Source: Dastarcus helophoroides
Taxonomy: Eukaryota > Arthropoda > Insecta > Coleoptera > Bothrideridae
Assembly: GCA_028583605.1 (NCBI GenBank)
Contig: CM053328.1
Span: forward strand, 12,538,282 to 12,602,281
DNA length: 64,000 bases
Direction: 5' to 3'
In this document: piece by piece, positions 11,691 to 23,370 of the stretch
How the letters are laid out: every line of letters begins with the position of its first letter
Position numbering within the stretch: position 1 is the first letter of the stretch
Program-made: the position numbers and the translations under genes
The notes under the pieces: generated by a model
The model's database searches: none
Seen by the model: the letters and a program-made list of their open reading frames with translations, nothing else
What the model was told of the DNA's origin: nothing

Positions 11691-13260
11691 AGCTCTTTAT
11701 GAATATTTTATTTATTTTACCGTATCATTGAAAATTAAGTGTCCTTAAAATTAAATCTTTATTGATCATTATTAACCTCATAATATTTATCAGCTTCTCA
11801 ATAGCTTAGTAGCACATAATACATTAATTTACAATTATAACACGTTAGTTACCTATCACAATACCTTAAACACAAATGTCAATTTAAAAGTTTGTTGATT
11901 TTTTTATGTCATCTTTGTCAACGATACGATAAAGCTGTTAATACCGCTCGATTATTAGTGATTTAAACAATCTCGGCAAATGCCTCATCGCCTGGCAACA
12001 TAGTCGATTATTATAAATCGCATAATAATCTCGTTACATTAATAGCTACTATAAATAAATTAACTAACTTTCATGGTATTATATTTAAAGTTCAAAGTTT
12101 TCCAACCACTTATAGAGCTAAATAAATTGGTGGCAGACTTAAGCACACCCAAAACAAGGTTTTTTAAACTTACTTTCCAGTTGTAGACGTCAGATTGATT
12201 GTTTAAATTAATCGGTATAGGCGATTGGGGGTGAGTTGCCGCAACAGTTGCACATTTTTTCTATCACTCCGTATTTTTAACACACTACTATGTCCTTACG
12301 TAAAGCATTGTCCGAAGCACATTAGCTGACTTAATAGGAACAATCTAACAACATTTTTATTAACTACACTGAGAGAGAATGTAATTATTTTGGCAGAGAT
12401 TCAATGCTTAAAATTTTTTATGTAATAATATCAAAACTTAGCGTTACAATATTTATAGTTTATAAACAAGCCATTTTAGTACTTTTTGAATATATTTTGG
12501 GAACCGCATAGTTTGGAAACGACCGAATCATATGATTTAAACCAATTAAATGGGCGAAAAATATAAATATAGTTTAAGGTCGCCTCCTTTTATTATTACA
12601 TTCGTTCGTAATGAAACAATTTTGAAAATTTATTGTCTACCCAAATTAAAACAAGGGATGAATCCGATTGACGAATATTTCCAGGTATGCAAATTGTATT
12701 ACAACACATAAAAAAATTATTTCTGTCACAAACACAAAACATTCACTTTACTACAACACAACTTAATTAAAATTACGTAAGACGTGTTGGAAACTCAGAA
12801 GCGAATTTATGGTCACTATTTATAAATCAGTATCGACGGCGGCAATAAAATCAACGGTAATAAAAGTCGAACGACACGTCGTTAAATTTTTTAATTACTC
12901 CGCAAAGTGCGAGTAAATTTTTTTTTCAATCCGTTTACCGGCCCCTTAAAATTCAAAACCGACTGAAACGAGTCGCGATCGGTTGCGCAATGCCCGCGAA
13001 ATCCCGAAGCACCAAAGTTGAGTGTCCTGATTCAACCGCAGGAAAACGCGACGGCTAAATTAGACGCAAGGATTTTTTCGCTCCATTTGGAAATTTCATG
13101 GGTTTCGGTTAATCATGATGGTGTCACCAATTAGTTTACCGTCATTTATTTAAATTTTCTGATTAGAGACCATTTCTTAGTTACTTTATCTGTGTTTTTT
13201 TTTTAATATGCCAACGCTCAAACCTTATCCGGCCTTGTAGCAAAAAGTGGAATTAAATGA
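11691..13260. other. Non-repetitive AT-rich stretch with CpG-containing island
   Basis: Unlike the simple-sequence blocks, this stretch has varied composition. The part at 12940-13085 is clearly GC-richer with several CpG (for example GAGTCGCGATCGGTTGCGC). No open frame of useful length and no RNA gene was recognised. It could be intronic or a regulatory region; the sequence does not decide. Confidence 0.35.
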
Positions 13261-13302
13261 CAGGTCCGCCAAGAGAAACGAACAATTAGGTCCTAGTCTC
13301 AT

Positions 13303-13332
13303 AGACTGGCCACAGGGCACATAGGCCAGTCT
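13303..13332. other. Perfect 9-bp hairpin
   Basis: AGACTGGCC (13303-13311) and GGCCAGTCT (13324-13332) flank a 12-base loop. It lies in a G/C-containing island (13250-13340), possibly the tip of a decayed transposon. It is not followed by a T-run, and terminators of this kind are not expected in this genome. Confidence 0.5.
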
Positions 13333-13923
13333 GATTAAAAGGCGTCAACAAAATTATGTTATTTTGAAAAATTAGAATAATTTATTTTTTTAAGCTGAAA
13401 CTTTAATCTAATGCACAGATCAATAGCTTTGAACATTTATCAAATTCAGAGTTTGGGAACCAAAAACTGGTTTCGATGTTGTTAGATCTCGTCGATTTGG
13501 CATGCCTTCCTAAGGGTAATCCAAAGACAAGGCCAGGGATAATCCATTAAGTATAGCGCTCCATCCGACTGTGGAACAACTTCAGCAAGTGTCATGCAAA
13601 AGAGTGACCCTTTCTGCTAAACGTCCGTGGGTTAACTATTGGGAGTTCAGTTAATCATGATCCACCACACCGGTTTTGAGGGTTGCATTATTGAAGTCTA
13701 GGTCTTATTCTACCTTTTATCCCATTTTTTTATTTTTTTTAAATCTTGACTTTTTGTATTAACACTCGATTTTTTTACGATGCTCGGTTTATACTAATTT
13801 CTCAATCTTTTTAAATTTGCATTTAAGCACGAAACAAAGACCATCAATTGGTTATTGATTACTGGTTGTGGGAGATGCTTACGGGAACTAATGGAGTTGA
13901 TCCCTCCAAGGGCAAAATTTTTG
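13333..13923. other. Stretch without recognised gene, upstream of LINE fragment
   Basis: Moderately complex sequence, probably decayed upstream part of the LINE at 13924-14190, but no RT motif could be read. A 60-codon minus-strand frame (13794-13976) overlaps the LINE remnant on the wrong strand and is discounted. Confidence 0.3.
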
Positions 13924-14190
13924 AGGCATGCAAGACTATCGGAGACAGCAAATTCCTGTGCGGTCCAGCTTAACACAGTGAGGACTTCCGTCTACGGAGA
14001 CTCTTTTTTTCTTTAGAAACTTCCAAGCTATGGAACTCGTTACCGGACGGAATTTTCCCCAAAAATTACAACCTATCCTTTCTTAAGAAGGCGATTTATC
14101 GCCATCTATCCCTGTTTCCCCATCCTGCTCGCGGTGCTTTGACGGCATAATAGGGCTATCCTTTGCGAGTGGATTAAACATAAAAAAAAT
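13924..14190 (+). pseudogene. CR1/Jockey-type LINE, RT C-terminus and 3' tail
   Basis: The last part of a non-LTR retrotransposon ORF2. The first frame reads 'RHARLSETANS...RTSVYGDSFF'. After a frameshift at the T-run near 13985-14010, the next frame reads 'KLWNSLPDGIFPKNYNLSFLK', ending at TAA 14148-14150. A serine/phenylalanine stretch followed by 'LWNSLP' is typical of the C-terminus of CR1/Jockey-like LINEs. The short 3' tail GGGCTATCCTTTGCGAGTGG, then ATTAAACAT and an A-run, recurs at 45702-45760 (minus) and 52138-52193, which marks the element's 3' end. The copy is 5'-truncated and inactive. Confidence 0.7.
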
Positions 14191-14269
14191 CAGATTACGC
14201 CTACCATCATTTAAACTTAATATTCGTCACAAACCGAATAATTTGACAGAATAAACAAATCAATCACCT

Positions 14270-16490
14270 TATTTTAAAAATCTTGAAGGTTTTTTAAAAT
14301 TTAGATTTATTTTTGAAATTTTCGCCTTTTTAAATGTCGATTTCTTTTCAAATTATCTACTTTTTTCAACATTTCGATTTTTCAAAGGATGTCTGGTCTT
14401 TTAAGAATTACATTTTTCAATATTTTGACTTTTTTCCGAAACATTGACTTTTTAAACGTTGACTTTTTGAAAAAGTTGTTTTTCAAAGACCTGAGTTATT
14501 TCAAAATTTGGGTTTTTTCGAAATTTTGTTTTTTTCCGGAATTTCTATTTTTATAAAAAATTTTCGATTTTTGTCGAACTTTTTAAAAGTCTTGATTTTG
14601 TTTAAAATTTCGACTTTTTTTATTTTAATTTTTTGAAGACATCTCTTAAGTGAAACGTGATATTTTTTTTCGAATTTTGATTTTATTTCAAAAGTTGACT
14701 TTTTTCCCATTTCATTGAAGATTTCGACTTTTCAAATTTTGGATTTTTTTCAAAACTTTAGTTGCTTTAAAAATTCCTTGTTTTTTAAATGTCGAGTTTT
14801 TTTAATTAATTATTATTAATTAATTTCACTTTACAAAATTTTGACTTCTTCAAAATTTTCGGGATTTTTTCTTTTCATGTTTTCATGATATTTAAGTTTT
14901 TAGGCCTTTTTGTAAAACTTTCGATTTTTTTTTTAAATTTCACCTTTTGCTGTAAATTTTGATCGAAAATTTCAAAATGTTCCAAAACTTTTGATTTTTT
15001 TTGATAATTTTGGCTTATTTATGTCTTTAATTGTCGACTATTTTTCAAAATTTCTGCGATACGTTTTGCAAAATTTTAATTTTTTTTAATTCCAGCTCTT
15101 TGAAAATTTCCATGTTTTTTGAAAGTTTAAATTGTTTTAAACTCTGCATTTATTCAAAATATTGATCTTTAAAAAAATTTCTCCAAATTTTAGATTTCTT
15201 TTAAATCTCAGCCTTTTATACCTAATTTTAATTTTTTTAAATGTTTACTTATTTTAATCTTGACTCTTTCCAAAATTTTAATTTATTTTAAAAATCATTA
15301 AACACAAAAAATTTTTACTTTTGTTGCACATTTCGGATTTTTTCAAATATCATTTTTTTTGAAATGTTGACTTTTTTTCAAATCTCAACATTTTATGTCC
15401 AAATTTTTGATCATTATTTAACATACTTAACTTTCTTAGAAATTTCAACATGTGGGATTTTTTTTAAATTTTTAATTTTATAAATTTCAACTTTTTAAAT
15501 ATTTCGACATTTTTCGTAATTTTCACTTTTTCCAGAATTTCAACTTTTTTAAATTTTCGGCGGCGTTTTTTGGAAAATGTCTTCCTGGTCATTTTTTCAA
15601 AATTTTAGTTGCCTTAAAAAATCCTGGTTTTTTAAATGTCGAGTTTTTCAAAGTTTTAATTTCACTTTACAAAATTTTGACTTCTTCAAAAATTTCGATA
15701 TTTTTTCTTTTTATGTTTGATATTTAAATTTTTAGGCCTTTTTGTAAAATTTTCGATTTTTTTTTTAAATGCCACCTTTTGCTGTAGATTTTGATCGAAA
15801 ATTTTCGAAAATTTTCTTAAAATTTTGATTTGTTTTTTGAAAGTTTTGGCTTTTTTTATGACTTTAACTGTCGACTATTTTTCAAAATTTCTACGATAGG
15901 TTTTGAAAAATTTCAAAAATTTTTTTAGTTCCACATTTTTTCAAAATTTCCATTTTCTTGAAAGTTTGAATTGTTTTAAACTCGGCATTTATTCAAAATG
16001 TCTTTTTTTAGAAACTTGTGATTTTTTAAAAATTTTCTCCAAATTTTAGATTCCTTTTAAATGTCACCTTTTTTCCCTAAATTTGATATTTTTTAATGTT
16101 TACTTTTTTTAATCTTGACTACAAAATTTTAATTTATTTTAAGAATCATAAGACACAAAAAATTGTTACTTTTCTTGCAAATTTCGATTTTTCCAAATAT
16201 CAATTTCTTTTTTGAAATGTTGACTTTTTTTCAAATCTCGACATTTTATGTCCAAATTTTTAATCATTATTTAACATACTCAACTTTCTTAAATTCAACC
16301 TTTTTCAACATATCAAATTTTTTTGAAAATTTTTGATTTTATAAATTTCAACTTTTTTTTAAATATTTCGACATTTATCACAATTTTTGGCTTTTTCCAG
16401 AATTTCAACTTTTTTAAATTTTCCTTGTGTTTTTCAAAATTGTTTGGAAAATTTCGAGTTTTTTTTCAAAATTTCGGTTCTTTTGAAAAT
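14270..16490. repeat. Degenerate T-rich simple-sequence block
   Basis: Dense units of TTTTTCAAAATTTCGACTTTTT type, T-rich on plus. Open frames on both strands here (14501-14710 minus, 16323-16550 plus) translate to Phe/Lys/Ile strings that repeat the unit and are not genes. Confidence 0.7.
14750..16440. repeat. Tandem duplication of about 850 bp inside the T-rich block
   Basis: TTTAAATGTCGAGTTTTT with its flanks occurs near 14785 and again near 15640. The downstream landmarks TTTCCAGAATTTCAACTTTT near 15530 and 16390 follow the same order and spacing. The two units differ by many small indels, so the duplication is older than the one at 2692-3848. Confidence 0.65.
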
Positions 16491-16496
16491 GTCAAC

Positions 16497-17452
16497 ATAT
16501 CGGGTGTAACAGGATCATGGTACACCCCCTTTTTTTTCTTTATTTATTAAGCTAAAGTTTGCAAACTTACTACACTTGATGTACTTATGAAATGTCAAAT
16601 TTTAAAATAAAAATGACATTCCTACTGCTGTTACTTTCGCTAAAACTGATACCAACTTTTAATTTTTAAATGGAACAGCCTATATATTATTACATTTTTG
16701 GAAGCTCCACAAATTTTTGAATACAATTCACCTAAAGAAAATGATTTCCCATTTTATTTTTCAACTTAGAAGGCTGTGACTCATTCAAATCAACTCTAAT
16801 GGACCACATTAACGCTAAAAAAATCAAATCACATGAAAAAAGGAATAAATCATTCTTTTATCACGTGATAAAGTTAACAAAAATGGTTTTTATGTCATTA
16901 ACTTCATTTTCTTAAATGGCACCATATTGGTACTGTGGTACTACCAAAAAGTATAATTAGTGGCGAAACTAGCCATATTTTCATTTTTGCTATGAAATCA
17001 ATAGAACTGAAGTAACAGCCAACAAAATTCAAAATATTCGGTTTCATTTTATTTGAAGATTTATTCAATAAGAACATAAGATAGTTGTCAAAAACAAATT
17101 TAGAAAAAGGACACCTAATTTAATTTTCTTACAGCGCCAATGTGGTCAGTTAGCGTTAATTAGGATGTGTCATGACCTAGGATGAAAAATAAAATGAGAC
17201 CAAAAAAATTTTAGATCCATTAAAGATCACTCATTTTATGTGTATTGTATCCCAGAAAATTGGGCAGATTCTAAAAATGTAAAAATATATAGGGTGTTCC
17301 ATTTAAAAATCAAAAGTTGATATTAGTTTTAGCAAAAGTTACAGCAGCAGGAATGTCAATTTTATGTCACAATTTGACACTTCATGAGTACATCATACTT
17401 CATAAATAAAGAAAAAATAGGGGGTGTACCATGATCCTGTTACAACCGATAT
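16497..17452. mobile_element. Non-coding element with long (about 330 bp) terminal inverted repeats
   Basis: The left end (ATATCGG, TGTAACAGGATCATGG, TACACCCCC) is mirrored at the right end (GGGGGTGTACCATGATCCTG, TTACA, CCGATAT). Similarity continues inward for about 330 bp, through ATGACATTCCT and TTTTAAATGGAAC, leaving a short unique centre around 16840-17110. There is no ORF, so it is non-autonomous. It splits the simple-sequence block, which resumes after 17452. The superfamily cannot be told from the ends. Confidence 0.75.
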
Positions 17453-17740
17453 TTCAAATATAAACCATTATTCAAAATTTTTTCAGCTATTTTTTAATTT
17501 CCACTTTCTCAAAATTACGATTTTTTTAACATTTCTGTTTTCTTTTTACATCTTGCAAGTTAATCAAAATGACGATGTTTTAAAAAACCATATATATTTT
17601 TTTTTAATTCCCCATTTTATTAAACTTTTCGATATTTTTTTAAATTGCGAATCTTTTAATCTAAAACTTTTTTTTTTGAATATCGACTTTTTTGAAAAAT
17701 CTTGACGTCTTTTCAAAATTTCTATTTTAAATTAATACGA

Positions 17741-17972
17741 CTTCAAAAATTGAAATAAAAATCTTGTCCCCTGAAGCCAAGAAAGATTAAAAAACAACAA
17801 TGCTGCTTTAACGAGTTTCGATAGCAAAGCTATCGTCTTCAGAGAGATACTGGAAGATAATAGCTTGGCTATCGAAACGCATTAGAGCAACCTTTTCTGT
17901 GATTTTAATCTTTCTTGGTTTTAGCGGACAATTTCAATTTTTAAAGATAACCAAGGAGCAGTTCGTTCCACC
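17741..17972. mobile_element. Fold-back repeat family, copy B (inverted dimer)
   Basis: A minus-oriented unit (17741-17850) and a plus-oriented unit (17851-17972) meet head to head. At the junction both carry the hammerhead-like head. On the minus strand CTGAAGA (17836-17842) is followed by a perfect hairpin (GATAGC, AAA on plus, GCTATC; 17820-17834) and GAAAC. The outer parts are the shared TTTCTTGG and AACCAAGGA segments. Confidence 0.7.
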
Positions 17973-18380
17973 AAAAAAAAAATAATAATACGACTTTAAC
18001 AATTTTGTTGTAAAATTCGATGTTTTCAAATTTCAATTTTTTTCTTCTTTTAAAAATTTCGAATTCTTTCTTAAAATTTCGACTTTTAAATATCTCGACT
18101 TTTTGAAAATGTAATTTTTTTTTGAAAACTAATAGGACTTCAAAAACTATCAGTTTTTTGAAAATGCCGAGTTTTTTTGAATTTCGATATTTTTTCAGAA
18201 TTTCACCTTTCTAAAAATTTCGAACTTCTTTAATTTTTTTGAAATTCTACCTTTTTGAAAATTATAACTTTTTGAAGTAAAAACTTCTTTAGGCGCATTA
18301 AACGACTAAAGATAGGGGACAAACGTCTGGATTTGCCATATATATAATACACATATATTGCATTAACAAAAAACACTATT

Positions 18381-18421
18381 TGGAACTACTAGTCAATTGC
18401 TCGACCACTGCGCTACTCCGG
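18381..18421 (-). other. tRNA-like (SINE-like) promoter fragment
   Basis: On the minus strand, CCGGAGTAGCGCAGTGGTCG contains TAGCGCAGTGG, which fits the RNA polymerase III A box. A weak B-box-like AGTTCCA follows. The rest of a tRNA cloverleaf is missing. It is either a decayed tRNA-derived SINE head or chance. Confidence 0.3.
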
Positions 18422-19760
18422 ATATTTAATAACATTTCTTAAAAGCTTTCCGACACTCGGATAATCCGTCATCCGGTAATCCAGCATCCGGATAATCGGA
18501 TAATCCAACGCCCGACTTTTTAAAATATTTGAAACTTGTTGTATCATAGTTTTAAGTTTTCATTTCTGTCTGGGACATTTTTCAAAATTTTGACCTTTTT
18601 TAAAAATTGTTATGAAAATTTCCACTCTTAAAATTTCTATTTTTCTTTAAAATATCAATAATTTTCAAAATTCCATTTGGAAAACTTTTGAGTTTTGTTG
18701 AAAATTTTGATTTTTCATATCTAGACATTTATCTATTTGGTCTTTTTTGAAATTCTTAACTCTCTTTCAAACTTGAACTTTAATTTAACTTAGAATTTTT
18801 TTCAAAAATTTTGTTTTTTTTTTTTCAAAATATTTTACCACTTTAAAATTCTAATTTTCTTAAAGAATTTCGACATCTTTAAAATTGTGACATTTTACAA
18901 AATTTAGAATTTTTTGAAAATGTCAGTAATGTAGTAAGCTTTCATCCTATTTTAAGATTTCTTTGTTTTATGATTTTTTTTTACTTTTTATGAGTATTTC
19001 GATGTTTTTCAAATTTTTGACTTTTTGCAAAATTTTCGGCTTTTTTAAAAATGTTTACCATTCCCTTGTTATTTGAAAATTTCGAACCTTTAAAATGTCT
19101 ACTTTTTTAAATTTCTAACCGAACATTTGAAATTTTTCAGTAAAATTCGGATATTCTTTCGAAAATCCTATTTCAATCTCAGAAATTCGATGTGTTTTTT
19201 TATGTGAAGCTGACTGAGAATCCAAGGGTTTCCGTCTTTTCCTGAATTTCTGTTTAATTCCCCTTTTGAATTGTGTAACAAATTTCGATTATAAACTCAA
19301 AAATGCAAGAAAATTTTTATTTGATATAAATAAGAAACTTCTACTTTTTTTGAAATTTCAATTTTTTATAGAAATTTTGAACTAATTTTCGAGATTCCAA
19401 AATTTTCATGAATTCTAACAATCAGTTTCTTGATAGTTTAGACCGACGTTTCTTTCCTGATTCCAGTTTCCAAGTTTGTATTTTCAGTTGCTACTTTTTT
19501 TCTAAAGTATCGATTTTACGGTCGAATATTTTGTTATATTTAATATTAATATTACGTAGAAGTTTCTTATTCTCAAATTTTCAAATTTAACCTCATCAGT
19601 TTAAAGTGTCCATTTTAAAGACTCTAAATTTGGAAACTTTCTGGACATATTGATTTTTCCAAAATTTTGATTTTACTCTCGAGATATCGCCCTTTTTTCT
19701 GACATTTCGAGTAGCTTTTGTTATAGATATAAATTTTCTTTTGTAAAATTGCAGCTACGA

Positions 19761-20988
19761 CTATGCTTCATCGGAAAAAATAATTTAAAGTGGCCAAATT
19801 CTAATAGACATAGAGCCTAGGCGGTTTAGGAAGGTCTCAATTCATTTGCTCTAATGATAAACATCTTAAAGTGACTAAAATGTTGTGGTTATTGGGTAAT
19901 TCGGTGCAGTATGCTGTCTGTTCTCGAAACAAAAAAAATTGACACTAAATGAACAAGTGAAACAAACTGACCCACTTATGTTAACAACTTTGACGATTCT
20001 CATACGGTGCGTCCACGATGTATTAACTTAAAAGAGTGTAAACAAGCAATCGCAACGTTTCGCTCCGGTTTCCATTGACATTTGGCGCTCAATTGGACGG
20101 CTGCCACGCGGTTTTATTTTAAAATCAACGTTCCAGAAGCCGGCCAACGTAACGTGAAGGAAGCTAATTTGGTGACGTGCGCCAAGGGCGCCTCCCGTTG
20201 TCTGTCGTGATTTTTTGGTGGGCGATTTTTATTTTTAAAAATTCCGATCCATCCCGGATTATAACAGATGAGAAGCTTTGATAGTTAGGACAAGGGGCGA
20301 TTATTTAAAATAACGACCGTGAAGATGATGACCTTTAGTATTTTTATTTATTGACTTTGATCCTAATGATGCCGACGAACAGCTGGGATTTCTCGATGAT
20401 AACTACGAAAGTCTGTTGTGATGTAAACTGTCAAAAGTCTGAACTATAATTTTAACTAAAATAATCACATTTTTAAAACCATTTAATTTGGACGAAAAAT
20501 AATATAAATCAACTACAGTAATTTTATACAGGCTGTCCCAGAATTGAAACCTTTGATTTCGTAATTCGTACTGGATCGATTATAAACCAATTTACTTTAG
20601 TGCAAACATGCTTCCTTCACGAACACATCGCCTCAAAAAAATGCTTTTCTCTGCAACATAATTAAAAAAATATTTTCAAAATTTGCTAGAAGCTGTCTCT
20701 CTATAAGAAGTATTCATTATATCAATTTTATTTTGTTAACAGTTTTTTTACAATATTTAATTTTGATTGGTTGTAATTTTTTATCACTCTGCGTGAGTAC
20801 GAAATATTTGAATGCTTTTATAGAGCAATAGCATGATTAGAAGAAAAAATATCTTGTAAATTTCTGTAGCACTTGACTAACTACAAAATGCTGTGGTTGT
20901 TTCCCTTTGTTCTCAATTTAAGACCATGGAATTTCTTAGGAAAGCATTACTGGATTCACTTAAGTTAGTTGGTTTAAATAGGTTCAAT
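19761..20988. other. Mostly unique non-coding stretch
   Basis: Positions 20000-20240 are GC-richer and not repeat-like (for example GCCAAGGGCGCCTCCCG). No exon with splice sites was found. From 20526 a TACAGGCTGTCCCAGAATTG tip is typical of dispersed insect transposon ends, but no partner end was found. Confidence 0.35.
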
Positions 20989-20996
20989 ATCCAGTG

Positions 20997-22219
20997 CAGT
21001 GGCGGCTAGTACTAAGGTTTGCAGGTTTGCGCAACCTCCAAAAAATCGCTGGGATAAAAAAGAAAGTAAATTGTTCTTTATGTTGTTTATTTTATTTAAT
21101 GATAACAGATTTATCGCTACCAACCATACTGCTGAATATTGCGGATTCCGCCGATTCGTAAGCGTTTGTTGACATATTGGGTCCACGGTTTGCAAAGTTT
21201 GCAGGCTAGACTGCAAACTTTGTTTTACACATATGCACCTGCGCCTTAACTCATATTTTGTTCGCTTAAAATACTTGCCCATAAGCAAGCATTAGGTTGC
21301 ACTTGTGGGTGCAAACCAAATATCGATTCGCTATTATAATCTATCATCGGGCAATGTTCCGAGTCTTGAAACACAAATAAAAATGAATTCAGTGCAAAGT
21401 TTAATTGCACAGCCATTCTGTAACCGATCTGTGTCGAAAAAACTGGAAATTAAGCGACGTGGATGACCTATTCCAGACTTAAATATTGTGCAGACGGTGT
21501 TTTGTAAAAAGCGAAGTTTTAACAGAAGTAGTTCGCGAAGCTAAAGAAGTACCTATGCGACATTGTTATCTGCTAAGCTAAAAAACGATTCAGTTTCATT
21601 GGCCTTTTAATTGCAGCAACCTTATTTTTTTCTGAAAAGTTTAACCAACATAGAATCACTTTTCCTGAAAAGAATTTTAAAGAAACCGTCAAGGTTCATC
21701 CATTTTTTAATTTACAAAAACTAAAACTAAACTAACCCTAATTTACGAAACAGAAAAGTTTAAATCGGCTTTTGGTTTACTTGTACTCTATAACATTATT
21801 TCAGAAAATAGTGAGCTTAGTGAAACTCTAAATCTTTTAAAAATCCTGATAACTATCCCAATGACTTCCGCTGAAGCAGAATGGTGCTTGTCCAGTCTGG
21901 AAAGAATAAAAACTCTTTAAAAAATACATTATGCCAGGAAAGATTGTCCGCACTAACGATGTCTTCAAAGAAAAGGACTTAATCCAAGGAATATTCGACT
22001 TCAGTAAAAAGTTATTGATAAATTTGCAGCTGCCAAAGTTCCAAAGATGGCAAAAGATGCCAAAGATGGACTTCCTCTTCTTTTTCTTTTTATTTTTTGC
22101 GAAAATAAAAATAAATTATTTCTTAATTCCTCCAACTTAATTTAAAATTTCCAGTTTCGGCACATGTTTCCAAATGTCTCTTTGCAACCCCCAAATTTTA
22201 TTAGCGCCAGCCGCCACTG
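20997..22219 (+). mobile_element. hAT transposon, complete ends, internally decayed
   Basis: Starts CAGTGGCGGCTAGTAC and ends, read on the opposite strand, CAGTGGCGGCTGGCGC. It is flanked on both sides by the identical 8-bp target duplication ATCCAGTG (20989-20996 and 22220-22227). CAGTGGCG-type tips and an 8-bp duplication are diagnostic of the hAT superfamily. At 1,223 bp it is shorter than an autonomous copy. The target duplication includes the first bases of another CAGTGGCATAACTA tip, so it landed in an older transposon's end. Confidence 0.93.
21743..21930 (+). pseudogene. hAT transposase C-terminal dimerisation region
   Basis: A readable frame contains 'LNLLKILITIPMTSAEAE' followed by 'SSLERIKTL'. 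This matches the conserved hAT C-terminal motif (usually ...TIPVTSASAERSFS..LKRIKT), which mediates transposase dimerisation. A stop (TAA) follows 'IKTL', and the match continues in decayed form. An earlier piece near 21450 reads like the 'GRPTPDL' region of ZMYM-type hAT proteins but with stops. The catalytic domain is missing, so it is non-functional. The 69-codon frame starting at 21931 and the minus-strand frame at 20974-21288 are not genes. Confidence 0.8.
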
Positions 22220-22520
22220 ATCCAGTGGCATAACTATGAGGGGGCAAAAGACGTGTCGATTGTCGAATGGAAACAAGTTTGACCATAGAAGCACCAAATA
22301 TTTAAAAAAATCAAAATGTTCAAAAAAATTAAATATTGTTGAAAAAGTCGACACTTTCAAAAAAGTCAAAATTTTCAACAAAATGGGCAATTTCAAAAAG
22401 GATCGAATTTAAAAAAAAATTGGTTTTCTAGAAAATTCGTCTTTTTTAAAGAAAGAAAATAAAAAACAGACATTTTGAAAAATCGCAGATTAAAAAAAAA
22501 GTTAAAATTGTAAAAAAAAA

Positions 22521-23370
22521 GAGTCTAGCAGGGTAAGTAAGGCAAAGTGGCCCCCAAATAGGAACCTATACTAATATTTTAGTAAAATTATTACCTCCAC
22601 ATATGATCGGAATTTATGTTTATTTGGTATTATAGCATATTTTAAGGTGACTATAAGATATCTAAAAAATTGTCAATTTAAGAAGATTTTTTTAATTTTT
22701 TTATATCTTTTGGACTAAATAAGTTAGAAAGATGACACCAACGTCACATTTGAAATAATATTTCAGATTATATTATATATTTTTTCGATATCTTTTTATT
22801 AATTCTAACCACCACAAAAATTAATAAAAAAATTATTTACTTTTTTTATAGTTTCGTGTGAGATACAATCACGACAAAAATATATGCTATAGTACTCATC
22901 AAGTACTATGACATATAGAAAATCCATTGAATAAAAATTGGTGCAACTTTTTGAAAAAAATTAAGTTGAAGTTTTCACCCTTCAGAATATAACAAATATT
23001 TGTTATTTTTGAAGTTACTTTTTTTTGTGTAATTCCTATTTTAATATAATGAGGTTAAAGTTAAATAAAAATCATAATGCTTACTACTTTTTATATTTTT
23101 CGATTTTTTTTTTTACAATTTCTATCGATTTTTGGCACAAATAAAATCAACTAAAAATTACGCAAAACAATCATAATATACAACCAAATACTAGCTAAGA
23201 AATGCCGTTGGTTGCATCTTTCTAATTTAGTTAAAAAACATCAACAACTTTTTAATACTTTCTAGTCACATTGAAATATCGGGCTCAGATGGACATAAAT
23301 ACCGAAAATTCCATAATAGGTTCCCATTGAGGGGCCACTTCACCATATTTGTCCTGCTAAAAGATCCTTT
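22521..23370. mobile_element. Non-coding TIR element, copy 1
   Basis: Left end GTCTAGCAGGGTAAGTAAGG then CAAAGTGGCCCC; right end on the opposite strand TTTTAGCAGGACAAATATGG then TGAAGTGGCCCC. An internal near-palindrome (22881-22917, TATATG...AGTACT...CATATA) and the phrase GTTAGAAAGATG recur in copy 2, in opposite orientation. There is no ORF. Confidence 0.7.

Larger units (their letters stand above)
17453..19760. repeat. Degenerate simple-sequence block with small islands
   Basis: T-rich repeat DNA interrupted by the fold-back copy at 17741-17972, a tRNA-like fragment near 18405, and a short minisatellite at 18452-18512 built on CATCCGGATAATCC-like units. The latter resembles pogo/Tigger transposon ends. 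No gene was recognised. Confidence 0.55.

Noticed and set aside
12940..13085. GC-richer tract as an ACSL exon
   Set aside because: No open frame with ACSL motifs and no acceptor/donor pair; left as an unassigned island.
18381..18421. Functional tRNA gene
   Set aside because: Only an A-box-like segment and a weak B box are present; no complete cloverleaf, anticodon arm or acceptor pairing could be built.
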